Below, piece after piece: positions 1-7,494 of a stretch of 14,072 nucleotides of DNA (position 1 is its first letter; each line of letters starts with the position of its first letter). A model generated the notes under the pieces. It had not been told where the DNA came from and did not search any database. It saw only the letters and a program-made list of their open reading frames with translations. Source of the DNA: Hemicentrotus pulcherrimus (Eukaryota; Echinodermata; Echinoidea; Camarodonta; Strongylocentrotidae); the NCBI GenBank assembly GCA_003118195.1, contig BEXV01000013.1:82422-96493 (forward strand), in the 5' to 3' direction. The translations under genes were made by a program, and so were the position numbers.

Positions 1-235
1 CCCCCCCCCCCCCGATCCATCATTATTCTAAAACGTAATCCAATCCGATGTCCATGGACAATTTTTTTTCTTCTTAAAAAAAACCCCTCTGCTTAAATGA
101 GCTCTCACAATAAAGTCAAACAAAACCAATAGCTTTAAATATAGTAAGTAGATAACTTCTGTAAATTATATAATTTCACTGCAAATTTGACCTCATGTAC
201 TTTCATACTTGTCATACATTCATTTGCTTTCACAG

Positions 236-397
236 GGGAGGTATCCATCTACCTACAGGCGTTAGATGCCCCTGTCTATGATCTGCAGATCCCACCTGGG
301 GACTTCATGTTTCTGTTTTCAGCTATGGTGACAGACGAGACCTTCCTCTTCTTCTCATCCGAACCCAAGCATGAGCAAGGAGTAGGATATAAGCTCA
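236..397 (+). CDS. Exon 1: Methyltransf_FA-like domain 1, half A
   Basis: The exon follows a TTTCACAG acceptor and ends before GTAAGA. It has 54 codons and phase 1 at both ends. The translation begins G-E-V-S-I-Y, equivalent to the G-D-x-V start of the later half-A exons. It continues through a hydrophobic strand (F-M-F-L-F-S-A) and ends G-Y-K-L, the position where sister exons end Y-E-I, Y-V-I or Y-T-I. It joins in frame to exon 2. It is the first recognisable exon, but its 5' phase 1 requires at least one exon upstream of the window. The first 235 bases hold only intron-like sequence and a C-run at the edge. The domain is more divergent than domains 2-5. Confidence 0.82.
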
Positions 398-794
398 GTA
401 AGAATAAAAGTTAGATAATTTGGAATGTATAACCGATGCCCTTACCCCGTTGATTTTGCTTCGGCTCCTATAAAACGCATGGATCAAAACATTGTTCAAA
501 AAGAAATCAAGCCTTTTGAAATTATTTTGGTACTTTCCTAAAATGTCATAGCTCTGAGCTAAATTACTGCAAATGAAATTTTGATTGAAAAAAACAACAA
601 GATCAGGTGACAAGTTAGTGTAACATTAATGAGAGATAACGCTGGGCAGTGTTCATCTATTGTGTTGTAGTCGATTCATACCATGATGCAACTGTCCATT
701 AACTTTGTGATTTCACGAGGACGTAATATATTAATGTTTAATATCGGTTCCTAATGATCAACATGTAATTTGTTTTTGTTTTATTCCATTAAAG
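398..794 (+). other. Intron 1
   Basis: The intron is AT-rich, with a GTAAGA donor and an AAAG acceptor preceded by a T-rich stretch. No repeat, RNA gene or conserved reading frame was recognised. Confidence 0.75.
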
Positions 795-1079
795 CTTTCT
801 CAAACACTGACAGTCTTGGTACAAGCCGTGTAGATGTTGCCTACAATGGCGTGGCCATCGCTTCTTACTCGGGTAAACGTCTCAGCCTGGGTGACCGAGC
901 CTATTTATTTGTCCAGCTCGTTGATTCGACACTCAGCATTGGAATCAGCGGCGAGGAAGCACCTCTGCTCCATCTCTTCGACGTCGATCGCGACAGTCTG
1001 AAGTTCATCGGTCTTCAGCGGGCGAACAAGGGCATAGACCTATGGACGTTCTTCGGTCTTAAATACATAGGAGAAAAAG
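795..1079 (+). CDS. Exon 2: Methyltransf_FA-like domain 1, half B
   Basis: The exon follows the ATTAAAG acceptor at 793-794 and ends at the AAAAG|GTGGGT donor. It has 95 codons, phase 1 at both ends. It encodes the second half of domain 1: an A-Y-L-F-V-Q-L strand (aligning with F-F-V-E-L in exon 13), an S-I-G-I-S-G turn (aligning with the I-R-L-G-K segment), a D-R-D-S-L-K-F-I-G-L segment and a final D-L-W-T-F-F. Unlike half B of domains 2-5, it lacks the Cys-x4/5-Cys pair, so it is the divergent member. Its GC content is clearly higher than the surrounding introns, which supports coding. It joins to linker exon 3 as a G codon (g|gc). Confidence 0.85.
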
Positions 1080-1543
1080 GTGGGTGTTAATACTCAGTCC
1101 CGGGAAACGTAACGTGATACTGATGTTTGAAATCATCCCCTAACTTCTAAAAGTACATTAATTTTTGGTAAATGGGGTAACGTGTTTTCTTTGCTGGTGT
1201 GCCAATAAAAACGGCATCGTATTTTGGGTTTCTTCTAACTACCCCTTTCCATTAGGAAGATCGTTTAACCTGTAGTTCTATGCAAAATGTGTGATATGAT
1301 AATCAGACATTTTGTCTGTACTTGATATAAGAGGAAAAATTTTCATTCTGTAATCATATACATGTAGTAATTTATTTTTTCTCCCAAGAAGTGAAAGATA
1401 TTCGTTGTGAAATCACGTCAGTTCAGAATTATGAAATTCAATTGCGATTTATTGAATACCTTGCTGTAGATTATGATTTATAAAATCATTACGAAATCAC
1501 AAGCTTTTTTTTCTTCATTCTTATAACGCAATTTTCTTAAAAG
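1080..1543 (+). other. Intron 2
   Basis: The intron is AT-rich, between a GTGGGT donor and a CTTAAAAG acceptor. It holds several short dyads such as GAAATCAC repeats near 1400-1500. I see no gene or mobile element. Confidence 0.7.
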
Positions 1544-1780
1544 GCCATGACGATAGAGTCATGGTCACTAACAAACCGACAACAGTTCCAGATGAAGCAC
1601 CAGAACCATTGACTGAACCAGGAAACCAAATGATCACTCGGAAACCTTCTCAGGAAGGTAATGCGACTGGGATCGTCAGCGGTGGTCAAACGGCCGGGAC
1701 AATCATCGATGCAGTTGGTGACGGAAGTACAGTTCCCGCTGTTGAGCCGCCAAACTACCATCAACCAATAGAGATGTCAG
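1544..1780 (+). CDS. Exon 3: Pro/Thr/Ser/Gly-rich interdomain linker
   Basis: This symmetric phase 1-1 exon of 79 codons lies between the CTTAAAAG acceptor and the TCAG|GTAAAA donor. The translation is low in hydrophobic residues and rich in Pro, Thr, Glu, Gly and Asn, with segments such as P-D-E-A-P-E-P-L-T-E-P and V-S-G-G-Q-T-A-G-T. It has one N-A-T sequon, a possible N-glycosylation site. It has none of the half-A or half-B motifs, so it is read as a flexible hinge between domains 1 and 2. Both ends are phase 1, so it can be included or skipped without changing the frame, which makes alternative splicing plausible. Coding is supported by the open frame and by compatible phases on both sides; no homologous motif helps. 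Confidence 0.75.
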
Positions 1781-2649
1781 GTAAAACGCTATTATCGTCA
1801 AGAATCAAGGTTACTTGACCAAGGATAGGTTGTGTCCCGACAGGCGTATACGTTGATAACTACTTCACATTTTTTGGTCATGCCGAACAGACATACATAC
1901 TTAGAGCAAACGACGAAGGTTTAACGAAATTGTGAATCTCTGTATGTTAATCTAATGTTTTAAGTGTAACTCTTTAGTACGGGCCTTCTTAAATGTCGCA
2001 TGACCCGGCGCATGACACACATTTTAGATCACCCATTGTCCTGTTATAACTTAGTGCAGAATAGTTTGATTTGAGTAGGTAATTGTACATTTACCGCAAG
2101 CATCACCGATGTGCAGGGCTATAACTCAGGCATATCTTCATATCGATGATCTTGAGGTTTATTTCGTCACGAGACACTTGTCACCACAAGTGTCTCCACT
2201 TGTGGCAAAAGAAGATAGTGAAAATTAAATAGATCATGATGGTTAATGTCTTATCTACTCGAAAGTGCAATTTGATACTCAACTAAGAATATTCATTTCA
2301 ATGATTTGCTGTCGCCAGTTAATAGTTTACATGCTCTGGAAGACTATTTTTTGTTTGTTCATATTTCCCTCCTCCATTTTACCTATTTATTTCTTTGTTT
2401 TTTTATCTCGTTTTTTATGATCATGTATCTTGTTATATTTTATTACTGTCAAGCAGTTGTCATTTTTATCGAGGAAGCAGCCCTGAACGTGTTTTTCAAA
2501 CCTTTTTGCTGCATCCCTAGACATGTTTAGTTTTTACTGAATGTCTGAATAAAATACAAAAAAATATTATTCAAATCTTGGTAATGTCATCATTACATTT
2601 CGTAACATAAGCATACATAACGATCAATTGCGTTAACCTCTTGTTCCAG
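1781..2649 (+). other. Intron 3, with overlapping alternative hairpins near 2171-2205
   Basis: AT-rich intron from GTAAAA to the TTGTTCCAG acceptor. Apart from the small overlapping dyads at 2171-2205 and T-rich stretches around 2340-2470, nothing is recognised. The reading frame at 2306-2530 has a low-complexity hydrophobic translation and is not a gene. Confidence 0.7.
2171..2205. repeat. Two overlapping, mutually exclusive perfect hairpins
   Basis: GAGACACTTGT at 2171-2181 pairs perfectly with ACAAGTGTCTC at 2186-2196 (11 bp, 4-nt loop). The 3' arm is also part of CCACAAGTG at 2184-2192, which pairs perfectly with CACTTGTGG at 2197-2205 (9 bp, 4-nt loop). Only one of the two can form at a time. 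The site is intronic and may simply be a small decayed duplication. Confidence 0.7.
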
Positions 2650-2817
2650 GCGATATAGTGAATGTAACGACGGACGGTATCTCCGGCTACATCAACAAGA
2701 TTGGGCCTCTCGATCTAGCGGTCGGGAGCAGAGGCCAATTTTCTGTAAAAGCTGAGAAAAATGTTGCCGTGGCTCTTATCTCTCACAATGGATCCGACAC
2801 CGACTACTATGAAATAC
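2650..2817 (+). CDS. Exon 4: Methyltransf_FA-like domain 2, half A
   Basis: The exon follows TTGTTCCAG and ends at ATAC|GTTAGT. It has 56 codons with phase 1 at both ends. The translation starts G-D-I-V-N-V-T-T, continues K-I-G-P-L-D-L, has the strand F-S-V-K-A-E-K-N-V-A-V-A-L and ends D-Y-Y-E-I. This order (G-D-x-V, G-P-L, F-x-V-x-A, Y-E-I) is the clearest half-A consensus of the window and matches exon 12 closely. There is no in-frame ATG near its start, so simple ORF finding misses it. The donor GTTAGT is weaker than GTAAGT but recurs at exon 11. It joins exon 5 as a Leu codon (c|ta). Confidence 0.88.
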
Positions 2818-3589
2818 GTTAGTATCGTTAATCACTGGTACATTGTTAAATTTTACCCGGTTCATAAGGACACCCAGCCCCCAACCCCATTCCCACCCAA
2901 ACATTGAAATTCATTTTGGGGTGGGAGAAGAGAGAGAGACAGACACAGAGAGAGAGAGAGAGAGAGATGGGAGACTAGAGGAGGAGAGGGGGCAAAACAA
3001 AAATATGGAAAGAAAATTATTTTTCCTACATCGGACCATCATGGTAATCGTAGACCTTGAACCACTATTAACTTCTACCATCCCCCTGTTATCCACGCTC
3101 GCGCTACGCCACTGCCATTATCGAGAATCAATGCGTTGGTAATAACGATAGAAAACCAAAACGTATTTATTACGAAAAAAAAAATATTGCTTAATCATTA
3201 GTCATCCCCTAACCACATGTTATAACTGTGAATTGTTCTATCTTTATACATTTAATGATAAAGTTGTTATATTCATCTGCAGTATATTTAAGTATTATGT
3301 GCCCTTATAAAGGCTCTTACATCAGCAAGATGGTACAACATAATTATCCCCCGCCGTTCAATTTGTAACACTAACCGAATTCCTAACTTCAGAGCTTCAG
3401 CCCTATATCGTACACTATACCAAGTTTGAAACCCTAACTTAATCTAAAGCTCAGTCACAATCCAAAACCTAATCCTGTAATTTTGACAAACCCTGAACGT
3501 TGGGTCACCATTCGCCAAAATGTAAATACTATATTTGTTATTAGAAGAGCATTATGACAAATAATGTGTACCGCTTTTCATCCCCGCAG
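2818..3589 (+). other. Intron 4
   Basis: The intron contains a (GA)n microsatellite around 2926-2967 and a C-rich stretch at 2871-2895. Degenerate CCTAA-type words lie at 3370-3480. The acceptor is TCCCCGCAG. No exon-like or mobile sequence is recognised. Confidence 0.7.
2926..2967. repeat. (GA)n microsatellite
   Basis: An almost uninterrupted AG/GA dinucleotide run with a short GACAGACAC interruption, within intron 4. Confidence 0.9.
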
Positions 3590-3747
3590 TAATTGGTACG
3601 GATGAGAACTTGAAGACCGAACTGAAGAGATGCGTTGATTCTGTTTGCTATACCGTATTGAGTGAGGACACTCCGTATATTCTCAAATCTATCAAGAAAA
3701 CTCTCTTTTTCATTGAAGTTATTCCTTCCATCGACGGTATGTTGAAG
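3590..3747 (+). CDS. Exon 5: Methyltransf_FA-like domain 2, half B, N-terminal part
   Basis: The exon follows CCCCGCAG and ends at TTGAAG|GTAAGC. It enters in phase 1 and leaves in phase 0, the only phase-0 boundary in the gene. It encodes I-G-T-D-E-N, the pair C-V-D-S-V-C, the strand L-F-F-I-E-V-I and D-G-M-L-K. It aligns with the first half of exons 8, 10 and 13, which continue without interruption into R-I-G-L, R-L-G-K or similar. Here the continuation lies 3.7 kb away in exon 6. The extra intron is therefore specific to domain 2. Exons 5 and 6 together make 103 codons, the same as exon 8. Confidence 0.85.
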
Positions 3748-4006
3748 GTAAGCGTTTATAATTCGAAATCGAAGGTCATATGCCGCCCCTATCTTACGAA
3801 TAATTACGATCATTAAAAAGTGGAGTTAATATTACATGAAAACATATTTGATTTGATTTATTTATTTCTGTTTGATTTTCTTTTTCTTATGCACTTTTAC
3901 GAATATATAACAAACAAATATTGCAAATTTACACATGACAAAAGAAAATATGTAGAATAAAGAAAGGCTGGATGTAACTAATCGAAAACATCAAACACAA
4001 ATATAT

Positions 4007-4083
4007 GATGTTTTCCGTGCAGATACGACAAGGTAATAATCACATCTTAGGTAAAGCACTGTGTTGCCATCAGATCCGATTAG
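4007..4083 (+). pseudogene. Decayed exon-6 copy A
   Basis: The sequence GATGTTTTCCGTGCAG (acceptor tract) is followed at 4023 by ATACGACAAGGTAATAATC. This aligns with the start of exon 6 and translates I-R-Q-G-N. A later AAAGCACTGTGTTGCCATC matches exon 6 AAAGCACTACGTTGTTATC, but short deletions break the frame. The 3' half of the exon is unrecognisable. The acceptor AG is intact, and almost the same acceptor tract precedes copy D. Confidence 0.65.
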
Positions 4084-4233
4084 TATATCTGAAATAAACA
4101 ATATAAAAATAGAAATATAGTAATAAAAGACATGAATGACACGATGTGAAGTAATTTGTATTCGCCTTAAAGTTTTAAGCCTTTTTCTTAATTGAGAGTA
4201 GGTTTAAAGTAGTCTCTTCGCTCGTGTATTTAG

Positions 4234-4368
4234 ATACGATTTAAATTAGGGTATCGTCTAGTGCAACATAGCAAGCTCTATTTTACGATCTCATGAAGAT
4301 TCTGGTCAATAATTTGACAGAGGTGAAATGGGATGTGTGCATAATCGTATCGGTGAATAACATTTCTT
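4234..4368 (+). pseudogene. Decayed exon-6 copy B
   Basis: The copy starts after TATTTAG with ATACGATTTAAATTAGGG. It retains CATGAAGATTC at 4292-4302, where exon 6 has TATGAAGATTC, and a late CGTATCGGTGAATAACATT resembling the 3' part of copies C and D. In the exon-6 frame a TGA falls at that site, and small insertions are present (61 instead of 57 bases from start to GAAGAT). Confidence 0.6.
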
Positions 4369-4407
4369 CGTACCGATGATTTGACAGTTTGATGTTTTCT
4401 ATTATAT

Positions 4408-4545
4408 ATCCGGCCGGGTAAGAACGATGTTTTAAGCATAGAAATCACCATATTGCTATCTTATGAAGATGAGATCAAGGCATTGTCGCGAGTTGGGATA
4501 GAGGCACAACTATATCGATGCGATGAATGCATATTTCTTCCCTGA
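4408..4545 (+). pseudogene. Decayed exon-6 copy C (open for 45 codons, acceptor lost)
   Basis: This is the best-preserved reading frame of the array. From 4408 it stays open for 45 codons to TGA at 4543. Its first 21 residues match exon 6 at 16 positions: I-R, G-K, D-V-L, I-E, T and L-L-S-Y-E-D are shared. The distance from start to GAAGAT is 57 bases, exactly as in exon 6. A later V-G-I matches as well. The dinucleotide just before the start is AT rather than AG, and no substitute AG is adjacent, so it should not be spliced at this position. Confidence 0.72.
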
Positions 4546-4572
4546 ATAAGTTGAAAGATGACTCAAATGCGC

Positions 4573-4725
4573 GATGTTTTCCGTGTAGATCTACCTGGGT
4601 CAGGTCGGCGTGTTGAGATATAGAAACGCCGTGTTACTTCTATCTTTTGAAGATTCATTTCAATTGTCAACGTAGGAGATGTATGAAACTATGCATATAC
4701 CAGTGTCGATGAATGTATTGCTTTT
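4573..4725 (+). pseudogene. Decayed exon-6 copy D
   Basis: GATGTTTTCCGTGTAG (the same tract as copy A apart from one base) precedes ATCTACCTGGGTCAGG at 4589. The translation I-Y-L-G-Q-V-G-V-L, followed by L-L-S-F-E-D-S, matches exon 6 with one extra codon. A TAG stop follows after 28 codons. The TCGATGAATG motif near 4709 is shared with copy C. Confidence 0.7.
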
Positions 4726-4757
4726 GTTTTGTATTTTATTTCCTTGATTATATTGGC

Positions 4758-4880
4758 GCATAACTCTTTTCAATTGGTCAGATACGGCTGGGTAAATGGG
4801 AGGTCTTAGAAAATTATTGAAAGCACTATATGTTACTATATCTTATGAAGATTCATTTCACCGAATAAACTTGCAATATG
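4758..4880 (+). pseudogene. Decayed exon-6 copy E
   Basis: The upstream tract CATAACTCTTTTCAATTGGTCAG resembles the tract before the real exon 6 (CTATAACTC, TTTTAACTG, TTTAG). The copy begins at 4782 and translates I-R-L-G-K-W-E-V-L-E, then hits TGA after 12 codons because of inserted bases. AAAGCACTATATGTTAC and TATCTTATGAAGATTC downstream match exon 6 nearly base for base. Confidence 0.75.
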
Positions 4881-4967
4881 AAGTGGAAAATGTGGTAGAC
4901 CTAGTGTATCTTTTAAAATACACTGATAGTTATCTGAAAGTGAGATTTTTTTGTCCATCTTTTTTTA

Positions 4968-5042
4968 TTTTATAGAAACGGTTGGGTGAGGGCAATGTCT
5001 AGGGTTTTGAAAGCACCATGATGCCACCCTTAATGAAGATCC
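4968..5042 (+). pseudogene. Decayed exon-6 copy F, cut by the transposon
   Basis: The ATTTTATAG acceptor is followed at 4976 by AAACGGTTGGGTGAGGGCA, translating K-R-L-G-E-G-N-V and then TAG. TTGAAAGCACCATGATGCC and TAATGAAGAT match exon 6. Homology stops just after GAAGAT, where the inverted-repeat element begins. The rest of the copy is expected to the right of 7370. Confidence 0.7.
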
Positions 5043-5046
5043 TTAA

Positions 5047-5063
5047 AGGAATCACACGAAGAA
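5047..5063 (+). repeat. Left terminal inverted repeat of the 2.3 kb element
   Basis: The 17-bp sequence AGGAATCACACGAAGAA is the perfect complement of the right end at 7350-7366 and is flanked on the left by TTAA. Confidence 0.8.
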
Positions 5064-5840
5064 AACTCAATTACAACTGATAATTAGAACGAATAACATA
5101 TGGATGGAAAGATTATCTTATGTAGAACACGAATAACTTGCTTAGAAATCATATAGATATCATGGAAAGGCGTAAAATTCAGTTTTGTCAAGACCCCTTT
5201 TCGGACCCCTGAACCCCGGAAGTAGGCCAAACACACGAGCTGGCGAGCTCGGAATTATGACGTCAAACCCTGGATGCACTCGGCCAGCTAGATAGATTTG
5301 CACTTGTTCACCTATATTCTAGACCTATATCTAAGGCAATTTGATCGTTACTAATTTTGTCGTTCTTTCGCAATATTTTACATTTCATTCAGGAATATGT
5401 AATCTTGAAACGTTATAGAAAACATTTGCGGTATTATCTTACTCTTTATGATGGAATTATAGGGTCTAAACGTGGTTTAGAATAAGTTACATTTGCGTGT
5501 TTGACGACTCCAGTTATAGCGGGCCCTGTGTAGCTCAGTGCCCGAGTCGCTCCGGGGAGCTGATGTTGCACGTTTCGTATACACTCCAAGGTGCAGCGCA
5601 TCGCCTCAGAACACCCCTCTCTTTCTGCTCATATAATTGGTATGATTGTTAGGGTTCTGCATCAAAAGTTACTGGGCCAAACCACAAAATATGGAACCTC
5701 TTTCTGAAATGTTTTTAATGTGATAAGGTATGATATTGTGATGAGTAGATGCTCCGATTGGGAAAAATCAGAGATGAAAGGTATAAACCAATTCAGTTCA
5801 GGTGCTGTTTTTATGCTGATTTCTAACTGAGGAGGGGGTC

Positions 5841-5852
5841 GGGGGGGGGGGG
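5841..5852 (+). repeat. Poly-G tract
   Basis: Twelve consecutive G, preceded by GGAGGGGG at 5831-5838. It could form a G-quadruplex and is a likely length-variable or error-prone site. It lies inside the transposon. Confidence 0.85.
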
Positions 5853-6289
5853 CGTCATGCATCCCTAACAAAAGCATCAAAATCTCAACGCACCTGACTC
5901 ATTACATAGGCCATGGAATCCTCTTTTCTTACTATTGGAAGCCCCCCAGTTCTGGCCGACATAAACTACAGTGCTCTTAAACGAAATTCGTCTATCCTGG
6001 TGTTGGAGACCACAATGAAAGTTTGTCATATTTGGAATAATAAGCATTGACCGATTTCTGCATATTTCTGGCAAATAACCGGAAAAGTACTTCATGAGTC
6101 ATGGTCAGTTTAGGTTGTTGATATCGATGAGTGCTTTTTTGTTGTTGTTGGTTATATAGGATCTGAACTTTTACAACAAAAAACCAAAACAAATTATCGG
6201 CAGTGTCTCAAGTGAATCATTTTGATCATGCACTACCAATCACATCACCAACGCTGCAAACCCTTGTCCTCCACCATCATCTACGCTAT

Positions 6290-6365
6290 TGCCTCATCAC
6301 AATTATTATCTTTATCATCATCATCATCACCATCCTCATCATTATCATCATCAACATCATGATAT
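6290..6365. repeat. (CAT/ATC)n trinucleotide-rich tract
   Basis: Runs of ATC and CATCAT, interrupted by CACCATCCTC. They extend as a looser CAT/CAC-rich stretch from about 6230 to 6560, inside the transposon. A second short CATCATCATC run lies at 6958-6970 within the degraded frame. Confidence 0.8.
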
Positions 6366-6832
6366 AGTAATCACCACCATCTAACCATAACCCTAACCCC
6401 CTTGTCCTGCCCTGTCAATATTGTCAATGCAATAAGCATATAAAGTTCCCCAATCAAACCCTACCAATATCATTGTCAACAACATATTCACTGTCATCAT
6501 CACCACCACATCTACAATTCCCAACTGCAACCATCAGCATCAACCATTACCACCGCTACTGTTCTAGTTGAAGACACTAAATAATTAACATTTCACTTTT
6601 ATGTTTATAAGTTTAATATGCAACATATTTATAACAATGTCTTATTTAAACTGAAATAACAATAAATACCAGCTGCCATGAAAGAACATATTTTCTACCC
6701 CTTTGTGATTATTGCGCAAGTACTATCACCAACATGAATATTTGATGTATAAATTTGTATGCTGATTAGTAGCAAATTGTTGTTTATGAAAGTGGCAATA
6801 GATTGACATATTAATGTTTGTTCAAAAAATAT

Positions 6833-7048
6833 CTAGTTCACCGGCTTCAGCAGCTCGGGTTCGTGCTGGTAGAGTCGCGGCATATCTCTACCATCATCGT
6901 CGAGTTCTTCCTCTTCTTCCTCTTCTCCTTCTTCTCCTCCCAACTCTCCTACCTCCCCATCATCATCATCGCTGTCAGCGGAATCGCTTTCCTTACTGAA
7001 TTCAATTTACATATCTAGTAGTTCAATTTTCTCGTCTAAAGCCGACAT
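6833..7048 (-). pseudogene. Degraded transposon-encoded protein, N-terminal fragment
   Basis: On the minus strand an ATG at 7048-7046 opens a frame starting M-S-A-L-D-E-K-I-E-L-L-D-M. A TAA stop at 7009-7007 follows, one substitution from a Gln codon (CAA). The frame then continues through a strongly acidic Ser/Asp/Glu stretch (D-D-D-D-G-E-V and a run of Glu) to D-M-P-R-L-Y-Q-H-E-P-E-L, ending with TAG at 6835-6833. A possible donor (GTGAAC) lies just before that final stop, so the original protein may have continued in a further exon. An acidic N-terminus followed by a Y-Q-x-E-P-E motif recalls N-termini of proteins carried by some invertebrate DNA transposons. I cannot name the family and found no catalytic domain to the left. 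Confidence 0.5.
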
Positions 7049-7349
7049 TTTGATATCAAGATAGTATGCTTCGAATTTTACAAACAGTCGAGGAGTTACG
7101 TGTATTTTCAATGCGCGCGCCTCGCTTTGTTTTGCGGCAAGCTAGCCGTGCCCAGGGTGGTACGTCACAATAATAACGTCATACCAAGCATTGCTGAAGG
7201 CAGTAAATCTGGATCTCAAACCTGACATTTTTGAAAGTTGATTTCTGCGGGCCCCAAACATATTTTCAAGAGGAAATTTGTTGTATTTGATCAGTGAGGC
7301 TTCCCCTTCGCAATGATATGAATTTTGCATCAATTTGATACACTTTAGC

Positions 7350-7366
7350 TTCTTCGTGTGATTCCT
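7350..7366 (-). repeat. Right terminal inverted repeat of the 2.3 kb element
   Basis: TTCTTCGTGTGATTCCT is the perfect reverse complement of 5047-5063 and is followed directly by TTAA at 7367-7370. Confidence 0.8.
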
Positions 7367-7494
7367 TTAAGGCAAATACAATTATAAGCCAAAGTCAAAC
7401 AACGCGGAGAGGAAATATATTGCCTAAAGGCCTTTTGTTTTTCATTAAAAAAGCTCATGCACGATCTTAACCTATAACTCTTTTAACTGTTTAG

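Larger units (their letters stand above)
5047..7366. mobile_element. 2.3 kb DNA transposon remnant with TTAA target duplication (Kolobok- or piggyBac-like)
   Basis: AGGAATCACACGAAGAA at 5047-5063 is repeated as a perfect reverse complement at 7350-7366 (17 bp), with TTAA directly outside at 5043-5046 and 7367-7370. The symmetry extends two more bases outward (CC and GG). Subterminal regions are also inversely similar: TGACGTC..CCCTGG..GCTAG near 5257-5292 against the complement of 7141-7170. TTAA duplications are typical of piggyBac and Kolobok. The purine start AGG fits my recollection of Kolobok better than the C-rich piggyBac start. A degraded minus-strand frame lies near the right end. 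Removing the element restores the exon-array period. No intact transposase is visible, so it is non-autonomous or decayed. Confidence 0.72.
3748..7494 (+). other. Intron 5 (3.7 kb), containing a decayed exon array and a DNA-transposon insertion
   Basis: The intron runs from GTAAGC to the AACTGTTTAG acceptor. Bases 3748-4006 are AT-rich with nothing recognised. Bases 4007-5042 hold six decayed copies of exon 6 and 5043-7370 a DNA transposon with its TTAA duplications. Bases 7371-7494 are the remaining unit spacer with the acceptor tract of the real exon 6. It is by far the longest intron in the window. Confidence 0.8.

Noticed and set aside
1..13. Poly-C run at the start of the window
   Set aside because: It is a homopolymer cut by the window edge and nothing further can be said from it.
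2843..3142. Plus-strand 99-codon frame across the GA repeat
   Set aside because: The translation is dominated by Arg/Glu repeats from the microsatellite, and the opposite strand gives a mirror Ser/Leu repeat.
3370..3480. Degenerate CCTAAC/ACCCTAA-like words suggesting interstitial telomere repeat
   Set aside because: The spacing is irregular and there is no uninterrupted TTAGGG-type run. The same words appear once near 6380-6400. Best read as low-complexity intron sequence.
5530..5600. GTAGCTCAGTG string resembling a tRNA or SINE box A
   Set aside because: There is no box B (GGTTCGANTCC) at the right distance and no cloverleaf can be drawn.
5877..6192. Two overlapping minus-strand frames inside the transposon
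   Set aside because: No recognisable transposase motif, and they overlap each other out of frame. They may be decayed element sequence, but a coding call is not supported.
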